Assembly: GCF_014646375.1 (NCBI RefSeq)
Contig: NZ_BMNI01000006.1
Location: forward strand, 62,001 to 126,000
Source: Nocardioides phosphati
GTDB taxonomy: Bacteria > Actinomycetota > Actinomycetes > Propionibacteriales > Nocardioidaceae
Reading direction: 5' to 3'
DNA length: 64,000 bases
A program made the translations under genes and the position numbers. Within the stretch, counting starts at the first letter, position 1. Each line of letters opens with the position of its first letter. The notes beneath the pieces are model-generated. The model had not been told where the DNA came from and made no database searches. It saw nothing but the letters and a program-made list of their open reading frames with translations. This document shows positions 19,152-29,497 of the stretch, piece after piece.

Positions 19152-19952
19152 ATGTCGGCCCAGAATGTCGAAATCGACTCGTACCTGCTCCCCGTCGTCG
19201 AGGTCGTGGAGGAGACCCATGACGCCCTGACGGTGGCGCTCGAGGTGCCGGCCGGGCTCGAGGAGGCGTTCGCCTACCGGCCCGGTCAGTTCCTCACGAT
19301 CGCCGTGCCGAGCGACAGCCACGAGCTCGCGGCCCGGTGCTACTCGCTCTCGTCCTCGCCGCACGACGGCGGCCCGCTCCGGGTGACGGTCAAGCGCACC
19401 GCGGAGGGCTACGCCTCGAACTGGATCGCCGACAACCTCCGCCCCGGTCACGCGCTGCGCGTCCTCCCGCCGGCGGGCATCTTCTCGCCGAAGGACCTCG
19501 ACGCCGACCTGCTGCTCTTCGCGGGCGGCTCCGGCGTCACGCCGATGATGTCGATCACGCGCACCGCTCTCGCCGAGGGAACGGGGCGGATCGTGGTCTT
19601 CTACGCCAACCGCGACGAGCGCTCGGTGATCTTCGCGAAGGAGTTCGCCGAGCTCGCCGCGGCGCACCCCGACCGGCTCCTCGTCGTGCACTGGCTCGAG
19701 TCGGTGCAGGGCCTGCCGACGCAGGACCAGCTGAAGGCCTTCGCAGCGCCGTACACGACGTACGACGCGTTCTGCTGCGGGCCCGCGCCGTTCATGAAGG
19801 CGGTCTCCCTCGCGCTGCGCGAGCTGGACTTCCCGCGCGAGCGACGCCACCAGGAGAAGTTCGTGTCGCTCGCGGGCAACCCCTTCGGCGACGGGTTCTC
19901 GGTCGACACCGCGGAGTACGAGGTCGGCGCGGGCGACGGCGACGGCGCCTGA
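19152..19952 (+). CDS. FNR-type flavin oxidoreductase without ferredoxin domain (KshB/PaaE-like)
   Basis: A 266-residue reductase. The FAD-binding barrel has ARCYSLSSSP (about residues 59-68), and the NAD(P)-binding domain has LLFAGGSGVTPMMS and the late FCCGPAPFM. The closest relatives are oxygenase reductases such as KshB and PaaE, which are about 350 residues and end in a plant-type 2Fe-2S ferredoxin with CxxxxCxxC...C. Here the protein stops in the acidic Gly/Asp-rich linker, so that domain is missing. It must reduce a separate ferredoxin or an oxygenase directly. TAGGCT stands 7 bp before the ATG (leaderless). Its neighbours, an ene-reductase and di-iron oxygenases, are possible partners. 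Confidence 0.75.
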   Translation: MSAQNVEIDSYLLPVVEVVEETHDALTVALEVPAGLEEAFAYRPGQFLTIAVPSDSHELAARCYSLSSSPHDGGPLRVTVKRTAEGYASNWIADNLRPGHALRVLPPAGIFSPKDLDADLLLFAGGSGVTPMMSITRTALAEGTGRIVVFYANRDERSVIFAKEFAELAAAHPDRLLVVHWLESVQGLPTQDQLKAFAAPYTTYDAFCCGPAPFMKAVSLALRELDFPRERRHQEKFVSLAGNPFGDGFSVDTAEYEVGAGDGDGA

Positions 19953-19968
19953 CCCTCCGACTTCGGGA

Positions 19969-20010
19969 GGACACCGAGGTTCCGCCCACGGGAGGAATCC
20001 ACCGGTGTCC
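19969..20010. repeat. imperfect inverted repeat upstream of the ene-reductase
   Basis: GGACACCG (19969-19976) is the exact reverse complement of CGGTGTCC (20003-20010), with partly pairing flanks inside (GGTTCC and GGAATCC). It lies 17 bp after the reductase stop and just before the -10 hexamer of the next gene. It may be a terminator or an operator. Confidence 0.4.
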
Positions 20011-20031
20011 GCCCGCGGATAGATTGCGCTC

Positions 20032-21279
20032 GTGATCGAGACCTTCCTGGCCCTGCCCTGCGGCGTCAAGCTGCCCAACCGCCTCGCGAAGAGCGCGCTC
20101 TCCGAGCAGCTGGGCACGATCGGCTCGCACGCCCCTGACGAGCGTCTCGTCCGCCTCTACCGGCGCTGGGCGCAGGGCGGCTCCGGCCTCCTGGTCACCG
20201 GCAACGTGATGGTCGACCGGCGAGCGCTCGGGGAGCCGGCCAACGTCGTCGTGGAGGACGACCGCGACCTCGAGGCCCTCGCGGCGTGGGCCGCCGCGGC
20301 GAAGTCCGAGGGTGCGGTCGCGATCGTGCAGGTCAACCACCCCGGCCGCCAGTCGCCGCGCACGCTGTCGCCCCGCCCGGTCGCGCCGTCGGCCATCGGC
20401 CTCAAGGGGATGGGCGGCGCCTTCGCCGTCCCGCGCGAGCTGACCGTCGAGGAGATCGCGGACCTCGTCCGCCGCTACGCCGAGACGGCGCGCGTCTGCG
20501 TCGCGGCCGGCTTCGACGGCGTCCAGCTCCACGGCGCGCACGGCTACCTGATCAGCCAGTTCCTCTCGCCGCTCGCCAACCAGCGCACGGACCGGTACGG
20601 CGGCTCCGCCGAGAACCGTCGTCGCTTCCTGATGGAGCTCGTCGCCGCCACGCGCGCCGCGATCGGCGAGGACAAGGTGCTCTCGGTCAAGCTCAACAGC
20701 GCCGACTTCCAGCGCGGCGGCTTCACCGAGGACGAGTCGATCCTCGTCGCGAAGGCGCTCGAGGAGGCCGGCGTCGACCTGCTCGAGATCTCCGGCGGCA
20801 CCTACGAGGTCGGCGCGATGATGGGCGTGACCCAGCGCGAGTCGACCCGGCAGCGTGAGGCCTACTTCCTCGAGTTCGCCGAGCGCCTGCGTGGGCAGGT
20901 GTCACTCCCGCTCATGGTCACCGGCGGCTTCCGCACGGCTGCGGCGATGTCGGCCGCGATCGAGTCCGGCGCCGTCGACGTGATCGGCCTCGGCCGCCCG
21001 CTCGCGGTCGACCCCGACTTCCCGCGCCTGCTCCTGGCCGGCAAGAGCTCCGAGGTCGCGAACATCGCGCCGCGCTCCGTCGGCATCCGCAAGCTCGACG
21101 CGATGGCCGAGGTGGTCTGGTACACCACCCAGCTGTGGCGCATGGGCCGTGGGCTCGAGCCTGCGGTCACCAAGTCGTCGCTCGTCGGCGTGGGGGAGTA
21201 CGTCGTGAAGTCGCAGGTCCCGGCCGTCCTGCGCGGCATGGCGGGGCAGCTGCCGGTGCTCGGCGCACGCTGGCGCTGA
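20032..21279 (+). CDS. NADH:flavin oxidoreductase, Old Yellow Enzyme family
   Basis: A 415-residue FMN-dependent TIM barrel of the OYE/2,4-dienoyl-CoA reductase N-terminal type, without the C-terminal FeS/FAD domains of FadH. Visible are NRLAKSALSE at the FMN site, VQVNHPGRQS, the catalytic-site GFDGVQLHGAHGYLISQFLSP, DRYGGSAENRRRF, and the phosphate-binding VTGGFRTAAAM followed by VIGLGRPLAVDP. It should reduce activated C=C bonds using NAD(P)H. TAGATT lies 6 bp before GTG 20032, so the mRNA is probably leaderless. The substrate is unknown. It is next to a flavin reductase and di-iron oxygenases. Confidence 0.85.
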   Translation: MIETFLALPCGVKLPNRLAKSALSEQLGTIGSHAPDERLVRLYRRWAQGGSGLLVTGNVMVDRRALGEPANVVVEDDRDLEALAAWAAAAKSEGAVAIVQVNHPGRQSPRTLSPRPVAPSAIGLKGMGGAFAVPRELTVEEIADLVRRYAETARVCVAAGFDGVQLHGAHGYLISQFLSPLANQRTDRYGGSAENRRRFLMELVAATRAAIGEDKVLSVKLNSADFQRGGFTEDESILVAKALEEAGVDLLEISGGTYEVGAMMGVTQRESTRQREAYFLEFAERLRGQVSLPLMVTGGFRTAAAMSAAIESGAVDVIGLGRPLAVDPDFPRLLLAGKSSEVANIAPRSVGIRKLDAMAEVVWYTTQLWRMGRGLEPAVTKSSLVGVGEYVVKSQVPAVLRGMAGQLPVLGARWR

Positions 21280-21340
21280 CGCCGGCGGCGCCCCCGGCCG
21301 TGGCAGCCGCGGTGTGACGCTCCCCACATCGAAGAACAAG

Positions 21341-21369
21341 TGTCTGAGACAGGTTGTCGCGGGTACCGT
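21341..21369 (+). promoter_or_regulatory. promoter and palindrome before the first AurF-like gene
   Basis: TGTCT-G-AGACA (21341-21351) is a perfect inverted repeat. TACCGT (21364-21369) lies 7 bp before ATG 21377, with no ribosome site, so transcription probably starts at the ATG. The palindrome covers the -35 position and is a candidate repressor site. Confidence 0.45.
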
Positions 21370-21376
21370 CGATTGC

Positions 21377-22363
21377 ATGAGCCACCACGCCTTCGACAAC
21401 GACGCGTACGAAGCGCACCTGCGCAGCCTCTCCGAGGCGTCGGTGCGACTCTCGTTCAACGCCTTCAAGGACATCCCGTGGGACGACCCGGCGTACGAGT
21501 GGCGCCGCAACGACCCGCAGTTCGTGCTCTCCGACGCCGATGTCATCGGCGCGCACCCGTGGTACCAGGCGCTGCCGCTCGAGCGGCAGATCGAGATCGG
21601 GATGTTCCGGTTCGCCCAGATCGCGAAGGTGGGGCGGCAGTTCGAGCAGGTGCTGATCGGCGGGATCATGCACCATCTCATCGCGATGGAGAGCGGCAAC
21701 CCGGAGTTCCGCTACCTCATGCACGAGGTGACCGAGGAGACGCACCACATCCAGATGTTCCAGGAGGCGGTGAACCGTGCCAAAGAGCAGTACGGCATCG
21801 ACCCGCAGGGTGCGCCGGCGTACTTCCAGAAGCTGTCGCCGCTGATGACGCAGGCGGGCATCTACCTGCCGACGATCTTCTTCATCGGCATCCTCGCGGG
21901 CGAGGAGCCGATCGACCACCTGCAGAAGTCGATGGTGCGCGACGGAGGCCGGCAGCCGTTGATCTCCCGGATCATGCAGATCCACATCGCCGAGGAGGCG
22001 CGGCACATCAGCTTCGCGCACGAGTGGCTGGCGAAGAACTTCGGCCAGGCCGGCCGGATCCGCAAGTTCCTGCTCTCGCTGGCCTACCCGCTCGCGATGT
22101 GGTGGCTCTGCACCGTGATCATGAAGCCGACCCGGCGTGACCTGAGGGCGATGGGTATCCCGCGCGACGTGGCCCGCGAGATGTGGTGGCGCTCACCCGC
22201 CTCCGACGAGCACCGGCGCGAGATGTTCGGCGACGTGCGCCTGCTCGCCGACCGGCTGGGCATCCGTCGCGGTGTGGCCCGATGGCTGTGGAGGCTGCTG
22301 CGGATCGACGGGCGCCCGTCGCGCTACCGCGGCGAGACGCACGAGCGGGAGCTCGCCGCCTGA
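21377..22363 (+). CDS. AurF-like di-iron oxygenase (PF11583 type), paralogue 1
   Basis: A 328-residue helical protein with the ligand pattern of the AurF/p-aminobenzoate N-oxygenase family: Glu/His in FEQ (about 89-91), EVTEETHHIQMF (117-128), GEEPIDHLQ (about 175-183) and HIAEEARHISFAH (203-215). Carboxylates and histidines of these segments bind two irons that activate oxygen for N- or C-oxidation. The C-terminus ends in a basic WLWRLLRIDGRPSRYRG tail shared with the second copy at 23185-24183. A hydrophobic helix (FLLSLAYPLAMWWL) is present. The electron donor is not fused; the nearby flavin reductase at 19152 is a possible partner. Confidence 0.8.
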   Translation: MSHHAFDNDAYEAHLRSLSEASVRLSFNAFKDIPWDDPAYEWRRNDPQFVLSDADVIGAHPWYQALPLERQIEIGMFRFAQIAKVGRQFEQVLIGGIMHHLIAMESGNPEFRYLMHEVTEETHHIQMFQEAVNRAKEQYGIDPQGAPAYFQKLSPLMTQAGIYLPTIFFIGILAGEEPIDHLQKSMVRDGGRQPLISRIMQIHIAEEARHISFAHEWLAKNFGQAGRIRKFLLSLAYPLAMWWLCTVIMKPTRRDLRAMGIPRDVAREMWWRSPASDEHRREMFGDVRLLADRLGIRRGVARWLWRLLRIDGRPSRYRGETHERELAA

Positions 22364-22408
22364 CGCGGCCCGTGCTCGATTGGTGCCTGCAGGCATCGGC
22401 TCGGTAGC

Positions 22409-22547
22409 CTCGCACCTGAAAGGGAGTAGTCCCCAACAGTCGCATCGACACACTGACCCCCGGGTCCGGTGCGGCAGGCCACCTCGGTGGCGGACGAGAC
22501 TTTCGACCAGATTGACGACCCACTACGGACGTCGTCGCCTGGTCGAA
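22409..22547 (+). promoter_or_regulatory. yybP-ykoY manganese riboswitch with alternative hairpins
   Basis: The leader of the manganese-exporter gene carries the family core GAAAGGGAGTAG (22418-22429), the TCGACACACTGACC segment (from about 22445), and the closing GGACGAGACTTTCGACC. GAAAG (22418-22422) pairs with CTTTC (22500-22504) as P1. TTCGACCAG (22502-22510) can instead pair perfectly with CTGGTCGAA (22539-22547), enclosing GACGAC/GTCGTC. A third pairing, CGAAGG (22544-22549) with CCTTCG (22565-22570), excludes the second. The promoter -10 is probably TAGCCT (22405-22410). Metal binding to this RNA family is established; the switch layout is read from the sequence. Confidence 0.75.
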
Positions 22548-22595
22548 GGCGGCGTCCCTGGTGTCCTTCGGCCTCGCGGCGCAAGGAGACACCCC

Positions 22596-23168
22596 ATGTA
22601 CGCCTTCCTTCTCAGCACTGCCGTCATCTTCGTCGCCGAGCTCGGTGACAAGAGCCAGCTGATGGCGATGACCTTCGCGACGCGCTATCGGGCCCGCGAC
22701 GTCATCCTCGGCATCACCGCCGCCACCGCGATCGTCCACCTCGCGTCGGTCGGCATCGGCGCCCTCCTCGGTGACGCGTTCGCCGACCACCAGGGCGCCA
22801 TCAACATCGCCGCCGGCGTCGCCTTCCTGGCCTTCGCGCTCTGGACCCTGCGGGGCGACGAGCTGACGGACGAGGAGGCGGCCAAGGCGTCGCGTTCGGC
22901 CGGCATGGCCGTCGTCGCCGTCGGCGTGGCCTTCTTCCTCGCCGAGCTCGGCGACAAGACGATGCTCGCCACCATCACGCTGGCGACGAACGAGGGCTGG
23001 TTCGGCACGTGGCTCGGCTCCACGCTGGGCATGGTCGCCGCCGACGCCCTGGCGATCGCCGTCGGTGTCCTGGTCGGGCGCAACCTCCCCGAGCGCCCCG
23101 TCAAGTACGGCGCCGCCGCGCTCTTCGCCGCCTTCGGCGTCCTGCTGCTGGTCGAGGGGCTGCGCTGA
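22596..23168 (+). CDS. TMEM165/GDT1-family manganese exporter (UPF0016)
   Basis: A 190-residue integral membrane protein of six predicted helices built from two repeats. Each repeat carries the signature E-x-G-D-K-T/S: VAELGDKSQLMAMTFATRY near the N-terminus and LAELGDKTMLATITLATNE in the second half. Related proteins export Mn2+ (and in eukaryotes move Ca2+/Mn2+ into the Golgi). ATG 22596 follows AAGGAG (22583-22588). The long leader with a yybP-ykoY riboswitch fits manganese-induced expression. The gene sits between two AurF-like oxygenase genes without being in an operon with either. Confidence 0.87.
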   Translation: MYAFLLSTAVIFVAELGDKSQLMAMTFATRYRARDVILGITAATAIVHLASVGIGALLGDAFADHQGAINIAAGVAFLAFALWTLRGDELTDEEAAKASRSAGMAVVAVGVAFFLAELGDKTMLATITLATNEGWFGTWLGSTLGMVAADALAIAVGVLVGRNLPERPVKYGAAALFAAFGVLLLVEGLR

Positions 23169-23188
23169 CCCTCGGCGTACGCCGTCAG
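23165..23188. terminator. hairpin between convergent genes
   Basis: The palindrome CGGCGTACGCCG (23173-23184) is flanked by CTGAC and GTCAG. It lies exactly in the 16-bp space between the exporter stop (23168) and the second AurF-like stop (23185), so it can terminate both transcripts. Confidence 0.65.
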
Positions 23189-24183
23189 GCCAGGTCGGTG
23201 GGCGCCTCGCCGCGGAAGCGGGCGGGGCGCCCTTCGATCCGCAGCAGGCGCCACAGCGGCCGCACCCAGCGTGGGCGGAGCCCGACGTTGTCGGCAAGCA
23301 TCCGCACCTCGGCGAAGTAGTCGGCGAGGTGGGTGCGCGTCTCGGGGGAGCGCCACCAGATCTGCCGTGCCACGGAGCGCGGCATCCCCATCGCGCGTCG
23401 TGCGGCCCGGGTGGGCCGCATGATGGCGTCGCAGGCGATGCGCATGACGATCGGCGTGGCCACCGCCAGCACCACGCGGCTGACGGGGCCCAGTGCCGGG
23501 CCGCGCTGGGTGAGGTACTGGTGCGCGAACCCGATGTGGCGCGCCTCCTCCGCGACGTGGATCTGCATGACCCGCCGCGGAAGCGGGTGCTGCACGTGGT
23601 CGGCGCGCAGGGCGGACTTCTGCAGGTGGTCGATCGGCTCCTCGCCCGCCAGGACCATGATCCAGAACGCCGTCGGTGCGACGGCCGCGACGAGGCAGAT
23701 CAGGGGAGTGAGCGCCTTGAGCCACCGCGGCATGCCGGCGACGTCGGGCTGCATGCGCCGGATCGCCTCGCCGAACATCTGCATGTGGTGCGTCTCTTCG
23801 GTGGCCTCGTGGGTCGCGTAGCGGAACTCGGGGTTCGCCGTGTCCATCCAGAGGTGGTTGGTCATCATGCCGGCGACGAGCATCTGCTCGAACTGCCGGC
23901 CTACGTTGCAGATCTGCGCCAGGCGGTAGCGTCCGATCGCCCGCTGCCGGTCGGCGGGCAGTGACCGGTACCAGGCCGAGGCGCCGATGTTGTCCTCCGG
24001 CCCGAGCACCCAGCCGTCATGCTCGGGCTGGACCGCGAACGCCGGGTCGTCCCAGGCGATGTCGCGGAACGGCAGGAAGTGGCTGTCGACCGAGGCCTGG
24101 GAGAGCTCGCGCAGCATGCGCTCGTAGTCGGCACGGGGGAGGACACCGGGGGCGCCGTACGTCGGCTCCTGCTGGACAGACAT
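23185..24183 (-). CDS. AurF-like di-iron oxygenase, paralogue 2
   Basis: A 332-residue paralogue of the protein at 21377-22363. It shares PFRDIAWDDPAF, GRQFEQ, EATEETHHMQMF, AGEEPIDHLQKS, MQIHVAEEARHIGFAH and the basic end RPLWRLLRIEGRPARFRGE, so all candidate iron ligands are kept. It differs in its N-terminus and middle (DVAGMPRWLKAL). Two hydrophobic helices near the centre suggest membrane association. ATG 24183 is preceded by GAGG and a strong inverted-repeat operator, indicating separate control from paralogue 1. Two copies facing each other around a manganese exporter suggest an old duplication with later divergence of substrate or regulation. Confidence 0.8.
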   Translation of the reverse strand: MSVQQEPTYGAPGVLPRADYERMLRELSQASVDSHFLPFRDIAWDDPAFAVQPEHDGWVLGPEDNIGASAWYRSLPADRQRAIGRYRLAQICNVGRQFEQMLVAGMMTNHLWMDTANPEFRYATHEATEETHHMQMFGEAIRRMQPDVAGMPRWLKALTPLICLVAAVAPTAFWIMVLAGEEPIDHLQKSALRADHVQHPLPRRVMQIHVAEEARHIGFAHQYLTQRGPALGPVSRVVLAVATPIVMRIACDAIMRPTRAARRAMGMPRSVARQIWWRSPETRTHLADYFAEVRMLADNVGLRPRWVRPLWRLLRIEGRPARFRGEAPTDLA

Positions 24184-24200
24184 GTGACCTCGGATCTGTA

Positions 24201-24217
24201 TGTGACGGTATGTCACA
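24201..24217 (-). promoter_or_regulatory. operator TGTGAC-N5-GTCACA upstream of AurF paralogue 2
   Basis: A perfect 6-bp inverted repeat, TGTGAC GGTAT GTCACA, stands 18 bp before the start codon of the second AurF-like gene. On the minus strand it lies between TTGTGT and TACAGAT, which are spaced 16 bp like a -35/-10 pair. The space between half-sites is one base too long for a classical CRP site. A TetR- or GntR-type repressor is more likely. No regulator gene adjoins it. Confidence 0.55.
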
Positions 24218-24253
24218 CACAATACGTCGGCCGCCCCGGGGCAGGGGGATCCG

Positions 24254-24928
24254 TCACCAGCCCCGGGCGCGCCATTCGGCGAGGTGGGGCCGCTCGGCGC
24301 CGAGCGTCGAGTCGCCGCCGTGGCCCGGGTAGAACCAGGTGTCGTCGGGGAGGGCGCCGAAGATCTTCGTCTCGACCTGGTCGATCAGGGTCGCGAAGGC
24401 GTCGCGGTCACCGAACGTCGCCCCCACGCCGCCCGGGAAGAGCGAGTCGCCCGTCCAGAGGTGCGTCCCGCCGTCGGGCGTGCGGTGCAGCAGGCAGATC
24501 GAGCCGGGCGTGTGGCCGGCGATCGCGATCACCTCGAGCTCGATCGCGCCGACCTTGACCGTGTCACCGTCGCCGACCCGGCGTGACACCGCGACGCCGG
24601 TCTGCTCGGTGATCGCCTCGGCGTCGGGCCTGCCCGCGACGACCATCGGCCGGGTCACCGCCGCGATCTCGGCGAGCGCGCGGTGGTGGTCCCAGTGCTG
24701 GTGCGTGGTGACGACCGTGTCGATCTCGCCGCCGGTCAGCTCGAGCAGGGCGGGTGCGTCGTCTGCGGCGTCGATCAGCAGCTGCGCACCCGTCTTCGTG
24801 CAGCGCAGCAGGTAGCAGTTGTTGGCCATCTTCGGATCGACCGCCAGCTTGGTCACGGTCAGCCCCACCAGCTCGCGTACGGCGGCGGGGCCGCCCGGGG
24901 TGACGTCTCCGGTGTAGTTCAGGCCCAT
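24254..24928 (-). CDS. metallo-beta-lactamase fold hydrolase (glyoxalase II-like)
   Basis: A 224-residue hydrolase with the zinc motif THQHWDHH (HxHxDH, about residues 79-86), a later [10 protein letters not shown] carrying the third His, [10 protein letters not shown] with the bridging Asp, and the C-terminal [12 protein letters not shown] His. This is the full ligand set for a binuclear metal centre. Family members hydrolyse thioesters such as S-lactoyl adducts, or other substrates. Its start lies 10 bp inside the upstream mycothiol-type gene, so the two are coupled. A mycothiol thioester substrate is a reasonable guess for an actinobacterium, but unproven. Confidence 0.8.
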   Translation of the reverse strand: MGLNYTGDVTPGGPAAVRELVGLTVTKLAVDPKMANNCYLLRCTKTGAQLLIDAADDAPALLELTGGEIDTVVTTHQHWDHHRALAEIAAVTRPMVVAGRPDAEAITEQTGVAVSRRVGDGDTVKVGAIELEVIAIAGHTPGSICLLHRTPDGGTHLWTGDSLFPGGVGATFGDRDAFATLIDQVETKIFGALPDDTWFYPGHGGDSTLGAERPHLAEWRARGW

Positions 24929-25629
24929 GGGCCCAGCGTAGGCAGGCCCCTGATGGCGACGAGGTCGCTGTCGTCGCCGCGACCGGTCAGCCACCACGCC
25001 AGCGCGGCGGCGGTGCCGGCGATGCCGTGGCCGCCCTTGCCGACCCGCACGGTCTTGCCGATGTCCTGCGCGTGCAGCGTCGCGTCGAGCTGGTCGCCGC
25101 GCTGCTCGGCCACCCGCTCGAGCAGGTACGCCGCGAAGTCGATCGGCCAGTCGCTGGGGGAGTAGCCCACGTTGAGGTCCGCGTGGTGGATCTCGACCTC
25201 GCGCCAGCGGGCCTCGACCACGTCGACCACGGTCATCACCTTGCCGCCCGGCGTGCGCTCGACCGTGCCGACCGCCTTGATCAGGCGCAGCTCGCCGGCG
25301 ATGCGGAGGCAGGCCATCTGCGACAGCGAGGCGAGGTCGGCGGCCGAGCCGCCGGCGTACGTCTCGATGTCGGCATCGCGCTGCTCCTGGCTGTCGTAGA
25401 CCGGCACCGGCTCGCCGGTGCGCAGGCCGCGCAGGGCGCGGGCCAGGCCGTGGGCGTTGAGGGCGACGTGGGCGACGACGTGGCCGCGCGTCCAGCCGGG
25501 CAGCAGCGACGGCTCGCGGAGCTGCTCGTCGGTGAGCGTCGTGACGCGCTCGAGGTAGCGGTGGGTGGCCTCCAGGACGGCGGTGATGGGGTTCTCGGCC
25601 GTGGGTACCGGCGGGGCCTGCTCGCTCAT
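24919..25629 (-). CDS. maleylpyruvate isomerase family mycothiol-dependent enzyme (DinB fold)
   Basis: A 236-residue four-helix protein of the MDMPI/DinB superfamily. The first metal His is in [21 protein letters not shown] (about residues 40-60), and the hallmark [17 protein letters not shown] (about 150) supplies further ligands. Family enzymes use mycothiol for isomerisation or detoxifying transfer. TACACT stands 7 bp before ATG 25629 (leaderless). The LexA box of uvrA lies in the -35/-10 spacer of this promoter too, so the gene may be DNA-damage-inducible. It overlaps the downstream metallohydrolase gene by 10 bp. Confidence 0.8.
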   Translation of the reverse strand: MSEQAPPVPTAENPITAVLEATHRYLERVTTLTDEQLREPSLLPGWTRGHVVAHVALNAHGLARALRGLRTGEPVPVYDSQEQRDADIETYAGGSAADLASLSQMACLRIAGELRLIKAVGTVERTPGGKVMTVVDVVEARWREVEIHHADLNVGYSPSDWPIDFAAYLLERVAEQRGDQLDATLHAQDIGKTVRVGKGGHGIAGTAAALAWWLTGRGDDSDLVAIRGLPTLGPWA

Positions 25630-25648
25630 GGCCGCCAGTGTAGGATGG

Positions 25649-25662
25649 CGAACACTTGTTCG
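25649..25662. promoter_or_regulatory. LexA (SOS) box, uvrA / mycothiol enzyme divergent promoter
   Basis: CGAAC-ACTT-GTTCG is a perfect match to the actinobacterial and Gram-positive SOS pattern CGAACN4GTTCG. It lies 43 bp before the uvrA start and 20 bp before the divergent start at 25629. LexA bound here should repress uvrA and probably both directions until DNA damage. Confidence 0.85.
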
Positions 25663-25704
25663 AATGATCTCGACAGACTCGATCCCGAAGTTGAAGGACC
25701 AGCG

Positions 25705-28545
<2,841 letters not shown>

Positions 28546-28549
28546 CGAC

Positions 28550-28569
28550 GGACTGGTTCTCGCCAGTCC
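28550..28569 (+). terminator. hairpin after uvrA
   Basis: GGACTGG (28550-28556) and CCAGTCC (28563-28569) pair perfectly around a 6-base loop, 5 bp past the uvrA stop codon. Confidence 0.6.
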
Positions 28570-28615
28570 GGATCTTCTGGGCTGACGTTCAGGGAGCAGG
28601 TCTACGCTCGCCGCC

Positions 28616-29050
28616 ATGAGCGAAGACCTGCGCCCCGACCGTCGGATCGTCTTCCAGGGCCTCGGTGCCCTCGGCGTCGCCGCCGCCCTCGCGGCATGCG
28701 GCGGAGGCTCGGGCGGGTCCAGCAACGCCGGATCGACGGCCACGGCTGGCAAGGCCGGCGAGAAGCTCGCCTCCACCGCGGAGATCCCCGTCGGCGGCGG
28801 CATCGTGCTGACCGACAGGCACGTCGTCATCACGCAGCCCACGAAGGGCGACTTCAAGGCCTTCAGCTCGAAGTGCCTCCACCAGGGGTTCGACGTCAGT
28901 GAGGTCAAGGACGGCACGATCACCTGCACGGTCCACGGCTCGACGTACGACGCGGCGACGGGTGCCGTCACCGGTCCGCCGGCGCCGTCCGGTGGCAAGC
29001 TGCCGGCCGTGAAGATCAAGGTCGACGGCGACTCGATCGTCGCTGCCTGA
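28616..29050 (+). CDS. exported Rieske 2Fe-2S lipoprotein
   Basis: A 144-residue protein with a twin-Arg-containing start (PDRRIVFQGLG), a hydrophobic segment and lipobox LAAC (Cys near residue 28), then a Gly/Ser-rich linker. The C-terminal Rieske domain has the cluster ligands CLH (about 83-85) and CTVH (about 101-104). It is probably folded with its cluster, exported by Tat and lipidated, and acts as an electron carrier at the outer face of the membrane. No oxygenase or bc1 gene adjoins it. TACGCT lies 7 bp before the ATG, indicating a leaderless mRNA. Confidence 0.82.
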   Translation: MSEDLRPDRRIVFQGLGALGVAAALAACGGGSGGSSNAGSTATAGKAGEKLASTAEIPVGGGIVLTDRHVVITQPTKGDFKAFSSKCLHQGFDVSEVKDGTITCTVHGSTYDAATGAVTGPPAPSGGKLPAVKIKVDGDSIVAA

Positions 29051-29137
29051 GGTCATGGGCCTGCGGGTGGGTTGGCCCACCCCGAGGGTCTGCCGACTGG
29101 GGTCGTGGCCCGCGCGGGGCAGGCATAGCGTCGAAGG

Positions 29138-29497
29138 ATGACCATGCAGACGCAGAGCATCGACGCGCCCCACGAGACGCGGCAGTTCCAGGCACACGGC
29201 CACCTCGACGTGGTCACCCTCGGCGACTTCACCCTCGGTCGCGCGGTCTTCGAGCCCGGCTGGAAGTGGTCGGACGACGTCGGCCCGATCGCCGGCACCG
29301 CGTCCTGCCAGACCGCGCACCGTGGCTTCTGCGTCTCGGGGCACATGACGGTGCGGATGGACGACGGCACCGAGGCCCGGATGGGTCCCGGTGACGTGGT
29401 CACCATCGACCCCGGCCACGACGCGTGGGTGGACGGCGACGAGCCGTGCGTCATGCTCGACACCGGAGTCGCGGCGTACGCGAAGCCGGCGGAGTAG
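29138..29497 (+). CDS. cupin domain protein
   Basis: A 119-residue single-domain cupin. The two beta motifs read PGWKWSDDVGP...HRGFCVSGHMTV and GPGDVVTIDPGHDAWVDGDEP. His and acidic residues could bind a metal, although the first motif is not canonical. Small cupins of this sort act as sensors, isomerases or dioxygenase-like enzymes; the role here is unknown. TAGCGT stands 6 bp before ATG 29138. A second ATG at 29144 has a GAAGG at good spacing, so two starts are possible. Confidence 0.65.
   Translation: MTMQTQSIDAPHETRQFQAHGHLDVVTLGDFTLGRAVFEPGWKWSDDVGPIAGTASCQTAHRGFCVSGHMTVRMDDGTEARMGPGDVVTIDPGHDAWVDGDEPCVMLDTGVAAYAKPAE

Noticed and set aside
19953-20031. Frameshifted ferredoxin domain after the reductase at 19152
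   Set aside because: I read all three forward frames past the stop and saw no CxxxxCxxC pattern. The next gene begins within 80 bp.
24201-24217. CRP-type binding site TGTGA...TCACA
   Set aside because: The half-sites are separated by 7 bases, not the 6 of the CRP consensus, so it is listed only as an unassigned operator.
25645-25704. Longer uvrA starting at ATG 25645
   Set aside because: The start would put the LexA box inside the coding region, has no ribosome site, and adds 20 residues not seen in typical UvrA. TTG 25705 has AAGGA upstream.
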